DNA of 34,814 bases from Lactobacillus gigeriorum DSM 23908 = CRBIP 24.85 (GTDB taxonomy: Bacteria > Bacillota > Bacilli > Lactobacillales > Lactobacillaceae): assembly GCF_000296855.1 (NCBI RefSeq), contig NZ_CAKC01000017.1:1-34814 (forward strand). The letters run 5' to 3'. The first letter of the stretch is position 1, and each line of letters starts with the position of its first letter. The position numbers were made by a program, and so were the translations under genes. The notes under the pieces were generated by a model. That model had not been told where the DNA came from, did no database searches, and was given only the letters and a program-made list of their open reading frames with translations. Of this stretch, positions 24,843 through 32,669 are shown piece after piece.

Positions 24843-25202
24843 ATGAAAATTGTAGTAGCTGATCGTATGGGAAAAGGTCAAAATGTGGCTAAAGGAATCG
24901 AAAAAGCAGGTGCTGAAGCAATTCTAGTGCCGGGAATTGGTGCTGATATGAAACTTGGAGATGTTATGAATAAAGAAAAAGCAGATTTTGGTATTTCATT
25001 TTGTGGTAGTGGTGGTGCAGGTGCACTGATGGCAAGTAATAAGTATGGTTATTCGGAGAGGCACGGCATGAGGTCTATTACTGAAGGAGTTACTGCCATT
25101 CAAGATGGAATTAAAGTTTTGGGATTTGGTTTCATGGATAAAGAAGAGCTTGGTGAGAAAATTGTAGAGGCAATAAAGCAAAAATATTCAGAGAAGGCTT
25201 AA
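24843..25202 (+). CDS. DUF2620 'glycine-rich SFCGSGGAGA' protein
   Basis: This 119-residue soluble protein contains the exact family signature ISFCGSGGAGALMAS (residues about 50-64) after a Rossmann-like start, MKIVVADRMGKGQNVAKGI. The biochemical role is unknown. The single Cys in a glycine loop next to an alpha/beta fold resembles the active-site loop of some PTS IIB proteins, so it may be the phospho-carrier of the neighbouring membrane proteins. That is speculation from shape and context. The ATG at 24843 is preferred, because AGAGGAGAG lies nine bases upstream. A TTG at 24837 would add two residues. Confidence 0.85.
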   Translation: MKIVVADRMGKGQNVAKGIEKAGAEAILVPGIGADMKLGDVMNKEKADFGISFCGSGGAGALMASNKYGYSERHGMRSITEGVTAIQDGIKVLGFGFMDKEELGEKIVEAIKQKYSEKA

Positions 25203-25206
25203 TCTT

Positions 25207-25503
25207 ATGAATATAGCAAATACTGAAAAAACTACAGTAATTGTAGAGTCAGAGTCAGAATCTAAAGAACGAGCTTTGGCTGATGCTCTAACTAAAGTAT
25301 CAAAGAGTATAAATAGAGATAATCAATTAGTATTCAGAGTGAAACCTGTAAATTTAAGTATCGTTGAAGCCAAAGAAAGAAAATTTAAAGAAAAATTTCT
25401 GTGGTTATTCTTTCCAAGAGTTAGAAAAAAATTCTTTATTCGCTTAAAAGTTGATGTTGAAATTCAATATATAGATATAAATGATATCAAGTTTGAGAAT
25501 TAG
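25207..25503 (+). CDS. DUF4312 family protein
   Basis: This is a 98-residue soluble protein. Its first half is acidic/Ser-rich with NTEKTTVIVESESESKERAL. Its second half has a basic stretch, RVRKKFFIRLKVDVEIQYID. It belongs to the EF_0831/AHA_3912-type family found only with the SFCGSGGAGA, DUF4311 and DUF4310 genes. No activity is known. Size, solubility and strict co-occurrence with two membrane proteins suggest it is a cytoplasmic subunit of a transport complex (inference). It lies 4 bp after DUF2620. Confidence 0.82.
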   Translation: MNIANTEKTTVIVESESESKERALADALTKVSKSINRDNQLVFRVKPVNLSIVEAKERKFKEKFLWLFFPRVRKKFFIRLKVDVEIQYIDINDIKFEN

Positions 25504-25530
25504 AGATTTATAAGTATGAGGTGATATTCG

Positions 25531-26304
25531 ATGCAGTTTATTACTATTTTGTTTGAATCGTTAATTGTTGGTGCGTTAGTAGGATTTCCCGTTGGAGTAG
25601 GAGCGGCAAGAATGTTTAATGCTCCAACTGTTCAAGCATTAGGAGCATTTAGAACTTTGGGAGAAATGAACGCAACTGAGGGAGATCCATTATCACATTT
25701 CTCTTTCGGATTAGGCTTTTTCTTTAATGCATGGGCTTCAACCGTTGCGGCCGGATCGTTTACTCAAGATGTTACACATAGAGTAATTCCAAATTGGGCA
25801 GCTGCATTATTAATGATAAAGAATCATGATGAGAAAGCTATGCATGATGCTAAAAAAATGGGTATTGCAAGTGCAATTATAGGTGCTATTTTAGTTGCAT
25901 TTTTAAATCTAACGAGCACATCTTTACCCCATTCACTTCAAGTTACAGCAGTTAAAGTATTAGTTCCAGCAGCAACATTACTTATTAATACTGTAATGCC
26001 CGTTATTTTTTGGCTCGCAGCTATTGATGCTGGTAAAAGATCTGGAATGTTTGGAACTATTTTTGGAGGATTAGCTCAATTAATTATGGGTAATGCAGTA
26101 CCTGGTGTTGTTTTAGGAATTTTAGTTGGTAAAGGTGTCGATGAAAGTGGTTGGAATAAAATTACTCGATCAATATTAATTGCAACTATAACTCTATTCA
26201 TTCTTAGTGGATTTTTCAGAGGCTTTGACGTAATGATGCTTAAACAATTAAATATTGGAGTTCCAGATTGGATAATTTCCTTGCACAAAGTAATTGGTGG
26301 ATAA
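25531..26304 (+). CDS. DUF4311 integral membrane protein (putative transporter subunit)
   Basis: This 257-residue protein has roughly six to seven hydrophobic segments, beginning QFITILFESLIVGALVGFPV, and a conserved loop FRTLGEMNATEGDPLSHFSF. It ends with LNIGVPDWIISLHK. It is of the EF_0832/AHA_3913 type, with no assigned function. With DUF4310 it forms a pair of polytopic proteins, as IIC and IID do in mannose-type PTS. The loops rich in Gly, Asn and Asp would suit a sugar pore. GAGGTGAT precedes the ATG. The downstream GTG of the next frame overlaps its end, but the true DUF4310 start lies after its stop. Confidence 0.85.
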   Translation: MQFITILFESLIVGALVGFPVGVGAARMFNAPTVQALGAFRTLGEMNATEGDPLSHFSFGLGFFFNAWASTVAAGSFTQDVTHRVIPNWAAALLMIKNHDEKAMHDAKKMGIASAIIGAILVAFLNLTSTSLPHSLQVTAVKVLVPAATLLINTVMPVIFWLAAIDAGKRSGMFGTIFGGLAQLIMGNAVPGVVLGILVGKGVDESGWNKITRSILIATITLFILSGFFRGFDVMMLKQLNIGVPDWIISLHKVIGG

Positions 26305-26323
26305 ACCAGAAAAGGAGAAAGAA

Positions 26324-27007
26324 ATGATAGACAAACATGAAGAAACACCTATTTATGAACAAAATCTCGAGCATACAAAAAATTTCTGGTATGCAGATTG
26401 GAGTTTTCCAGTTATTGTTGGCTTAATGTCAGCCGGTGTTTTTGCTGGAACATCTATGTACTTTAATTATGGTACTGGTGCATTCAATGAAGTTGCTTTT
26501 GTGGCAATGTTGAAAGCCGGAATGACTGGAGGATCTTACGGTGCGGCAGCAGCTTTTGGGGCAAGTTTCTTATTTGCTAGAGTTTTAGAGGGATCTTTAG
26601 ATGGAATTTTGGATTTAGGAGGCTCAATTCTAACAGGTGTTGGTTTGGGTATACCAGCTATTTTGTTGAGTATGGGAGTTAAAGCACCCATTCAAAACTT
26701 CTTCTTAGCTATTTTAACAGGTATGCTGATTGGATTAATAATAGGTGGAATCATTTATTCAATTCGTCATGTAACTTTGAAGCAATCCCAATCAACTTTT
26801 GGTGCTGATATTATGATGGGGGCTGGTAATGATACTGGTCGATTTTTAGGACCATTGATCATCTTGTCAGCTGCTCAGGCTTCTATTCCAATTGGGATAG
26901 GTGCAATTATTGGGTCTGCCATATTTTATTTATGGAAAAAACCAATTGCTGGGGGAGCAATCATTGGAGCCATGGTAATGGGGTTGTTCTTCCCAATAAA
27001 ACTTTAG
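26324..27007 (+). CDS. DUF4310 integral membrane protein (putative transporter subunit)
   Basis: This 227-residue protein has a polar cytoplasmic N-terminus (IDKHEETPIYEQNLEHTKN) and then about six hydrophobic segments. Its Gly-rich motifs are AGMTGGSYGAAAAFGASFL, DLGGSILTGVGLGIPAIL and GADIMMGAGNDTGRFLGP. It is of the EF_0833/AHA_3914 type with no assigned function. The start is the ATG at 26324, with AAAGGAGAAAG upstream. A GTG at 26294 lies inside the DUF4311 gene without a site. It is always adjacent to DUF4311, so they are probably partners in one membrane complex. Confidence 0.85.
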   Translation: MIDKHEETPIYEQNLEHTKNFWYADWSFPVIVGLMSAGVFAGTSMYFNYGTGAFNEVAFVAMLKAGMTGGSYGAAAAFGASFLFARVLEGSLDGILDLGGSILTGVGLGIPAILLSMGVKAPIQNFFLAILTGMLIGLIIGGIIYSIRHVTLKQSQSTFGADIMMGAGNDTGRFLGPLIILSAAQASIPIGIGAIIGSAIFYLWKKPIAGGAIIGAMVMGLFFPIKL

Positions 27008-27030
27008 ATTTATCTATTTAGGAGAACATA

Positions 27031-28140
27031 ATGTTAGATTTGTATTTAAAGAATGGCATAAATGCCATTAACGAAGAGCCAATTGAAATTGGGATTTTAG
27101 GAAAAAAGATTATTGCTGTAAGTAACAAATTAGAAGGTATACAAGCTAAAAATACTATTGACTTAGAGAAAAGCTTGGTTTCTGCAGGATGGATAGATGA
27201 CCATACACATTGTTATGAAAAACTGACATTGTATTACGATGACCCAGATGAAGATGGATACAAGAGTGGTGTAACAACGGTCATAGATGCAGGATCTACA
27301 GGTTCAGACAATATTGAAGATTTTTACAATATAACAAGAAATAAGGTTACAAATGTTTTTGCAATGATTAATATTGGAAAAACTGGGATCTTGGCACAAA
27401 ACGAATTAGGAGATTTTTCTAAGGTTCAATCAGTCCCATTAAAAAAAGCTATATGTAATTTGAAAGACTTTATTGTTGGAATAAAGGTCAGAGAAAGCCA
27501 TTCCGTTGTTATAAATAATGGGGTTAAACCTTTAATAGTTGCAAAGAAGATACAGAAAGAGTTAGGTGGTCAATTTCCAATAATGACACATGTTGGGGCA
27601 AATCCACCAGAATTAAAGAGTGTCATGGATCTTCTAGATGAAAATGATATTATCACTCATGTATATAACGGAAAACCGAATGGTATTTTAGATAAGGAAC
27701 ATAATATTTCTACATTTGCATGGGAAGCATATCGTAGAGGAGTTAAGTTTGATGTTGGTCATGGAACTGATAGTTTTAACTTTAATACTTTTGATTTGGC
27801 ATATAAATGTGGTTTGATTCCATATTCCATTAGCACCGATATTTATAATAGAAATAGAATCAATGGACCAGTATTTAATATGTCGACTACTATGGACAAG
27901 ATGCTTTTGTGTGGACTCTCCTTGGGAGAAGTAGTAAAGAAAGTGACGGAAGCTCCAGCTAATTCGTTTAATTTAGTAACAAAAGGAAAATTGAAGCCAG
28001 GTTATGATGCAGATATTACAATTTTTGATTTGGAAAACAAAGAAAAAGAATTAATAGATTCAAATAATAATACAAAGAAGACCAGTACGGTCATTAAGCC
28101 AAAATCAGTCGTTGTAATGGGAAAATATTATAAAATTTAA
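27031..28140 (+). CDS. Amidohydrolase/deacetylase family metallohydrolase (EF_0837/AHA_3915-like)
   Basis: This is a 369-residue TIM-barrel amidohydrolase. Its metal ligands can be read: H58 and H60 in GWIDDHTHCYE, a candidate carboxylated lysine K152 in VGIKVRES, H187 in MTHVGANPPE, H210 in ITHVYNGKPNG, and D270 in SISTDIYN. H244 in DVGHGTDSF is also conserved. The family is annotated as amidohydrolase/deacetylase. Its place directly before a DgaE-type ammonia-lyase suggests it removes an N-acyl group from an amino-sugar acid so that the lyase can eliminate ammonia (inference). AGGAGAAC precedes the ATG. It is cytoplasmic. Confidence 0.87.
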   Translation: MLDLYLKNGINAINEEPIEIGILGKKIIAVSNKLEGIQAKNTIDLEKSLVSAGWIDDHTHCYEKLTLYYDDPDEDGYKSGVTTVIDAGSTGSDNIEDFYNITRNKVTNVFAMINIGKTGILAQNELGDFSKVQSVPLKKAICNLKDFIVGIKVRESHSVVINNGVKPLIVAKKIQKELGGQFPIMTHVGANPPELKSVMDLLDENDIITHVYNGKPNGILDKEHNISTFAWEAYRRGVKFDVGHGTDSFNFNTFDLAYKCGLIPYSISTDIYNRNRINGPVFNMSTTMDKMLLCGLSLGEVVKKVTEAPANSFNLVTKGKLKPGYDADITIFDLENKEKELIDSNNNTKKTSTVIKPKSVVVMGKYYKI

Positions 28141-28152
28141 GGAGGCAAGCCA

Positions 28153-29250
28153 TTGAATATTTATGAAAAATTAGACTTAAAGCACGTTATAAATGCTAGT
28201 GGAAAGATGACTATACTCGGTGTATCAAAAGTATCAAAAGAAGTGATAGACGCTCAAAATTTCGGAGATACCCATTTTTTTGAAATTGAAGATCTTGTTA
28301 AGAAAACAGGAAATTACTTGGCCGGTCTATTAGGGGCAGAAGATGCTATTATTGTAAACTCAGCTTCTGCTGGAATTTCGATGGCAATAGCTGCAATTAT
28401 TGGTAGAGGATCACAATATCATGTATATCATCCTTTTGATAATCGATTCAGTAAAAATGAAATTATCATTCCAAAAGGCCAGAATGTTGATTATGGTGCT
28501 CCTGAAGAAGTAATGATCAACTTGGGAGGAGGAAGAGTGGTAGAAGCAGGTTATGCCAATATGTGTTCTCCAAAACATATTGAAATGATGATAACAGATA
28601 ACACTGCTGCAATTTTTTATGTTAAAAGTCATCATGCTGTTCAAAAAAGCATGCTATCAATCGAGGAAGCAGTAAAAATAGCACATAAATATAATTTACC
28701 TTTGATCTTAGATGCCGCTGCTGAGGAAAATTTGAAAGTATATATTGACATGGGTGTTGATATTATTATTTTTAGTGGTGCAAAAGCTATTGAAGGACCT
28801 GCTTCTGGACTAGTATATGGAAAAGCAAAATATATTGAGTGGGTTAGAATGCAGAGCGCAGGAATTGGACGTGCTATGAAAATTGGAAAAGAAAATATCC
28901 TTGCTTTTACTGTAGCAGTAGAAAAATACTTAAATAATGGACCAGAGACAGGATATCATATGAAACAAAGATTGCGTCCATTTATCGAAAAATTGAAGAC
29001 TATTCCAAATATAGCAGTAGAAGAGGTTAAAGACCAAGCTGGAAGAGAAATTTATCGAGCAGATATTGAGATAAATAAAAATTATAAGAAAACAGCGCCA
29101 GAAATAATTCAAGAACTTAAGAGTCAAGACCCTGCTATTTATACAAGAGAATATCGAGCAAACGAAGGAATAATTGAATTTGATATACGTGCTGTTAATG
29201 ATAAAGAAATGGATCAAATTGTAGACAGATTAAAGGAGATTATAAAGTAA
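28153..29250 (+). CDS. dgaE: DgaE-family PLP-dependent ammonia-lyase (glucosaminate-6-phosphate ammonia-lyase)
   Basis: This 365-residue PLP protein of the SelA-like fold has its cofactor lysine K211 in IFSGAKAIEGPASGL. Nearby motifs are the PLP-phosphate loop VNSASAGISMAIAA and LILDAAAEENL. In Salmonella, DgaE converts D-glucosaminate-6-phosphate to KDG-6-phosphate plus ammonia. The start is a TTG at 28153 with GGAGG seven bases upstream; no in-frame ATG fits better. It is co-transcribed with the DgaF-type aldolase, with 1 bp between the two genes. The product, KDGP, is the same as that of KdgK in the neighbouring operon. The true substrate may differ from glucosaminate, because a deacetylase precedes it. 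Confidence 0.87.
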   Translation: MNIYEKLDLKHVINASGKMTILGVSKVSKEVIDAQNFGDTHFFEIEDLVKKTGNYLAGLLGAEDAIIVNSASAGISMAIAAIIGRGSQYHVYHPFDNRFSKNEIIIPKGQNVDYGAPEEVMINLGGGRVVEAGYANMCSPKHIEMMITDNTAAIFYVKSHHAVQKSMLSIEEAVKIAHKYNLPLILDAAAEENLKVYIDMGVDIIIFSGAKAIEGPASGLVYGKAKYIEWVRMQSAGIGRAMKIGKENILAFTVAVEKYLNNGPETGYHMKQRLRPFIEKLKTIPNIAVEEVKDQAGREIYRADIEINKNYKKTAPEIIQELKSQDPAIYTREYRANEGIIEFDIRAVNDKEMDQIVDRLKEIIK

Positions 29251-29251
29251 A

Positions 29252-29989
29252 ATGAATAATAATATTAATTGGTATAAAGATCAGGTTGCTCTTAATGTAT
29301 TGGCTGGATCGTTAGAAAATGCCAAAAAAGTTTATGATGCTTGTGAAGGGCATGTTGTATTGGGGGTATTAACAAAAGATTATAAGGACAACAGTTCTTG
29401 TGTTTCTGCTATGAAACAATATCAACAGCTTACAGAAAATGCAATTTCTGTTGGTTTAGGTCAAGGTGATCCCAACCAAAGTTTGATGGTTAGCCAAGTT
29501 GCCCATGAAATTCAGCCCCAACATGTTTGTCAAGTATTCACAGGAGTAGCTTATACGAGAGCAACTCTCGGACAAAAGGATACATATATTGATGCTTTAG
29601 TTTCACCTACTGGAAAAGTTGGGTATGTGAATATTGCGACTGGACCATTAAGTTCTAAAGAAATGGTTGCCGAAGTACCAGTTACAACTGCTATTGCTTT
29701 AGTTAAAGATATGGGTGGAAATTCGTTTAAATATTATCCAATGGGGGGCTTAAAACATCGAGCTGAATATGAATATATTTGTAAAGAATGTGCGTCTCAT
29801 GATTTAGGCATTGAGCCATCAGGAGGAATTACTTTAGAAAATTTTGAAGAGATATTACAAATTGCACTGAATGCAGGTGTGAAGAAAATTTTACCACATC
29901 TTTATGCTTCAATTATGAATAAGAAAACAGGAGAGACTAATATTGAGGATATCAGAAAGTTACTCGAAATTATAAAGAAAAACGTGTAA
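29252..29989 (+). CDS. dgaF: DgaF-family KDGP aldolase
   Basis: This 245-residue protein of the DgaF (EF_0839-type) aldolase family cleaves 2-keto-3-deoxygluconate-6-phosphate into pyruvate and glyceraldehyde-3-phosphate. It has QVALNVLAGSLENAKKV at the start, VGLGQGDPNQS (67-77), and NSFKYYPMGGLKHR (157-170), where K160 is the likely Schiff-base lysine by analogy with KDPG aldolase. LGIEPSGGITLENFEEIL follows. It differs in sequence from KdgA. It is the last gene of the operon, followed 18 bases later by a terminator hairpin. Confidence 0.88.
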   Translation: MNNNINWYKDQVALNVLAGSLENAKKVYDACEGHVVLGVLTKDYKDNSSCVSAMKQYQQLTENAISVGLGQGDPNQSLMVSQVAHEIQPQHVCQVFTGVAYTRATLGQKDTYIDALVSPTGKVGYVNIATGPLSSKEMVAEVPVTTAIALVKDMGGNSFKYYPMGGLKHRAEYEYICKECASHDLGIEPSGGITLENFEEILQIALNAGVKKILPHLYASIMNKKTGETNIEDIRKLLEIIKKNV

Positions 29990-30007
29990 TATTAATATTT
30001 TTTCTTT

Positions 30008-30050
30008 AAGAACCTCATTCCAATAAAGAAGGATTGAGGTTCTTATGTTT
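30008..30050 (+). terminator. Terminator of the dga-type operon
   Basis: AAGAACCTCA (30008-30017) pairs perfectly with TGAGGTTCTT (30035-30044). The trailing sequence ATGTTT is T-poor, so termination may be incomplete. Confidence 0.6.
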
Positions 30051-30058
30051 AAACAGGC

Positions 30059-30800
30059 TGTGAGTAATAATTATTTATTATGTTATTGAGGGATACCCAA
30101 GATATACTGCATTACTCTAGATGTTAGTTAATCGCCCTAGGCAATAAGCCAATTGATGATCATTATGCCCTTTATCTCTTGCTGTAGATAACATAGTTAA
30201 AAAAGACATAATCGTTGACAAATGGTATGAACTTTGAAGTTATAATAGTAGATTTTGTTGATTATTTTGTAGCCAATATTGGTATATTCACGAAAAACTC
30301 TACATGATAATTGTGAATTAGCCAACAAATGATTATCGAAAAGAATTCAATGGTCAAGAATTGTATTCTTACGTCAGCTTTTTAGCTCTTTTCTTGGAGT
30401 ATCTTAAAAATTAATTGTAGCAACTGGCATGAACGATAGTTAAAACGTGAAAAAAATAGATAGCCGAAGACTTCACAAAATCTTTTGTAGGATTTGATTT
30501 CTGTTTTACGATGATTTAAAGATTTAGCTAGATAATGTTTACGATATTAATAAATTATATATAATAGCTGAATCCCTTTAAACTAACTTGTAAAGGATAC
30601 TAAAATGCTTAAGTCCCAGGGAGTTTTAATCGGAGTGGCCTATTTATTGACTTAAACGATTTAATTAGCACAAAGCGATCTATTACTATTTTTGCTTGAT
30701 TAAAATAGGCCGTTTTGTATTGTTATTTGGTAGTATTATAAAGTTATATAAATTTCATTGCTACGGTATTATTGCACGTAATAAGAAATTTTATTTCATA
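30059..30800. other. Gene-poor, decayed intergenic stretch
   Basis: No intact gene is visible. On the leftward strand an open stretch at 30382-30543 (54 codons, with KSLNHRKTEIKSYKRF and EVFGYLFFSRFNYRS) looks like a protein remnant, possibly mobile-element derived, but I cannot name it. GGCCTATTTA (30637-30646) and AAATAGGCC (30703-30711) form an inverted repeat about 65 bp apart, before a T-rich run. The rest shows stops in all frames. Confidence 0.4.
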
Positions 30801-30810
30801 TTATATTGAA

Positions 30811-30819
30811 TGATATACT
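30811..30819 (+). promoter_or_regulatory. Extended -10 promoter of the PTS/fucosidase operon
   Basis: TGATATACT is a TGn-extended -10 box. The -35 at 17 bp is weak (TTATTT at 30791-30796), as is usual for extended -10 promoters. TATAC and GTATA at 30814-30818 and 30828-30832 form a short inverted repeat over and after the -10, a possible operator. Confidence 0.5.
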
Positions 30820-30835
30820 GCACAGGTGTATACGT

Positions 30836-30849
30836 TGAAAACGTTTTCT
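30836..30849. promoter_or_regulatory. cre site of the PTS/fucosidase operon
   Basis: TGAAAACGTTTTCT fits the CcpA cre consensus in 13 or 14 of 14 positions and is nearly palindromic. It lies just downstream of the extended -10, in the position of a transcription block. Catabolite repression by CcpA/HPr-Ser-P is predicted. Confidence 0.75.
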
Positions 30850-30891
30850 TAATTTTGCAAAAATAGATGTTATATATGTTAGGAGAAAAAA

Positions 30892-31200
30892 ATGAATGTA
30901 TTACTTTCTTGCAGTGGTGGTATGAGCTCTTCTTTGATTGCAGAAGCAATAGAAGATGCCGGAAAAAAGATTGGTAGAGAAGTATCCGTAAAAGCTACTG
31001 GAACACAGCATGTTGCGGATGATTTAAACGACGGAAATTTTGATATCGTGTTACTTGCTCCCCAATCAATTTATGCTAAGGATCAAGTAGAGAAAGATGC
31101 TAATGCGTCTAATCTACCTTTTATTTTGATTCCTAGAAACCTATATAATCCATTTTCAGGTGAAAAGTTATTAAATTTAATCCTTGAAAAATTGAATTAG
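30892..31200 (+). CDS. PTS lactose/cellobiose-family IIB component
   Basis: This 102-residue IIB of the lactose/N,N'-diacetylchitobiose/cellobiose family has the phosphocysteine C7 in VLLSCSGGMSSSLIAEA. It takes phosphate from IIA (32656-32967) and passes it to the sugar in IIC. TAGGAGA precedes the ATG. It is the first gene of the operon and is followed closely by IIC. Gene context with a fucosidase suggests a fucosylated disaccharide or similar host-glycan fragment as cargo (inference). Confidence 0.93.
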   Translation: MNVLLSCSGGMSSSLIAEAIEDAGKKIGREVSVKATGTQHVADDLNDGNFDIVLLAPQSIYAKDQVEKDANASNLPFILIPRNLYNPFSGEKLLNLILEKLN

Positions 31201-31238
31201 TCCTTGTTTAGAAGAAAGATTTTCAAAAGGTGGAAAAA

Positions 31239-32669
31239 ATGAAATTTAATGCTGATAAAGTAACCGAAAAAATGGCCAAATTAGCAGGAAATAGATATTT
31301 TACGGCAATTAGAGATGGTATGGCTGTTATTATTCCTGTGGCTGTTGTAGGCTCATTCTTTACCATTGTAGCAGCTTTTCCTGTTGACTCATGGAAGACC
31401 TTTATTACACCATATTTACCAATGTTACAGATACCAGTGACATTCTCTATTGGTATGATGGCTCTTTATTCATGTTATGCTATGGCGTCTGCACTAGCTC
31501 AAACATATAAGTTAGATAGAAATTCCTCAGCAACTATTGCTACCATGGCATTTTTAATTCTAACTGTGTCCCCGGGCGCACTAACAGATAAAGCTGCAAA
31601 GCTAGCTGGTATGGCTGTTGGAACAGTGTTGCCATCTGTAAATTTTGGTGCTAAGGGCTTATTTACAGCAATGCTTGTTTCAATGCTTTCAGTTGAAATT
31701 ATTAGATGGTTTAAGCAAAAGAATTTAGTAATAAAAATGCCTAAAGGAGTTCCCGCTTCAGTATCTAATTCATTTATGTCTTTAGTTCCTGCTGCTGTAA
31801 TTATCTTGGGATCATGGATAATCAAAGAACTTCTACATTTCGATTTGAATGCTGGTTTATTAGCAATCTTGTCTCCATTATCGCATTTTGCAAAAGATAA
31901 CTTTGCGTCAGCGATAATCCCACCTTTATTTAATTCTGTATTTTGGTTCTTTGGTGTACACGGAGCAATTACAAGTACACCGATTACTCCATATTGGTAT
32001 GACAACTTAAATATTAATATTGATTGGTTGGCCAAAGGTGGTGTTGCTGCTAATGCACCTCATTTTATGACTGAGCAGTTCTTCCAATGGTTTGTATACA
32101 TTGGCGGATCTGGTACTATTATTGGATTATGTATCTTACTTGCTTTTGCTTCGAAATCCTCATTTGGTAAAACTGTTGGAAAAGCTGTAATTTTACCAAG
32201 TATTTTCAATATTAATGAACCAATTATTTTTGGTTTGCCTATTGTTTTAAATTCATATTTCGTAATTCCATTTATAGCAGCACCAGTTATTACTTCTGTA
32301 ATTACATATTTTGCAATGGTATTACATTTGGTAAGTAGAACCATAGCTTTAGTACCTTGGACACTTCCTGGACCTATTGGAGCTTATATGGCAACTGGCT
32401 TTGATTGGCGTGCAGCTGTTTTAGCTATTTTAAATATTATTGTTTCAATTATAATTTACTATCCTTTCTTTAGAGCATGGGATAATAAACAACTTGAAAT
32501 TGAAAGACAAGCAAATGAACCAGACACTGAAGTAAAAACGACTGGTGAAGTGGAAAATTTATCTATAAGTGATAATGCTGGCTTTCAAATTGCTTTTGTA
32601 AAAAAGGTTTTTAGAAAGATCAGTCTTTTTATAGAAACAAGGAGAATAAAGGATTATGGAAGAGCTTGA
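31239..32669 (+). CDS. PTS lactose/cellobiose-family IIC permease
   Basis: This is a 476-residue membrane permease with about ten hydrophobic segments. Family motifs include FNSVFWFFGVHGA, LPSIFNINEPIIFGLP (substrate-binding region) and VPWTLPGPIGAYMATG. The start is ATG at 31239, with AAGGTGG six bases upstream; the GTG at 31230 is within that site. The hydrophilic tail after about residue 425 is longer than usual, and its last codons overlap the IIA gene by 14 bp, implying translational coupling. Confidence 0.92.
   Translation: MKFNADKVTEKMAKLAGNRYFTAIRDGMAVIIPVAVVGSFFTIVAAFPVDSWKTFITPYLPMLQIPVTFSIGMMALYSCYAMASALAQTYKLDRNSSATIATMAFLILTVSPGALTDKAAKLAGMAVGTVLPSVNFGAKGLFTAMLVSMLSVEIIRWFKQKNLVIKMPKGVPASVSNSFMSLVPAAVIILGSWIIKELLHFDLNAGLLAILSPLSHFAKDNFASAIIPPLFNSVFWFFGVHGAITSTPITPYWYDNLNINIDWLAKGGVAANAPHFMTEQFFQWFVYIGGSGTIIGLCILLAFASKSSFGKTVGKAVILPSIFNINEPIIFGLPIVLNSYFVIPFIAAPVITSVITYFAMVLHLVSRTIALVPWTLPGPIGAYMATGFDWRAAVLAILNIIVSIIIYYPFFRAWDNKQLEIERQANEPDTEVKTTGEVENLSISDNAGFQIAFVKKVFRKISLFIETRRIKDYGRA

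Noticed and set aside
26294-26323. GTG start giving ten more residues to DUF4310
   Set aside because: It lies inside the DUF4311 gene; AAAGGAG at proper spacing points to the ATG at 26324.
30215-30246. TTGACA and TATAAT as a promoter in the gene-poor gap
   Set aside because: Both boxes are perfect, but the spacer is 20 bp, and no gene follows for 640 bp. Probably fortuitous or a relic.
31499-32035. A 178-codon leftward open frame inside the PTS IIC gene
   Set aside because: Shadow of a well-supported permease; no start signal and no recognisable protein.
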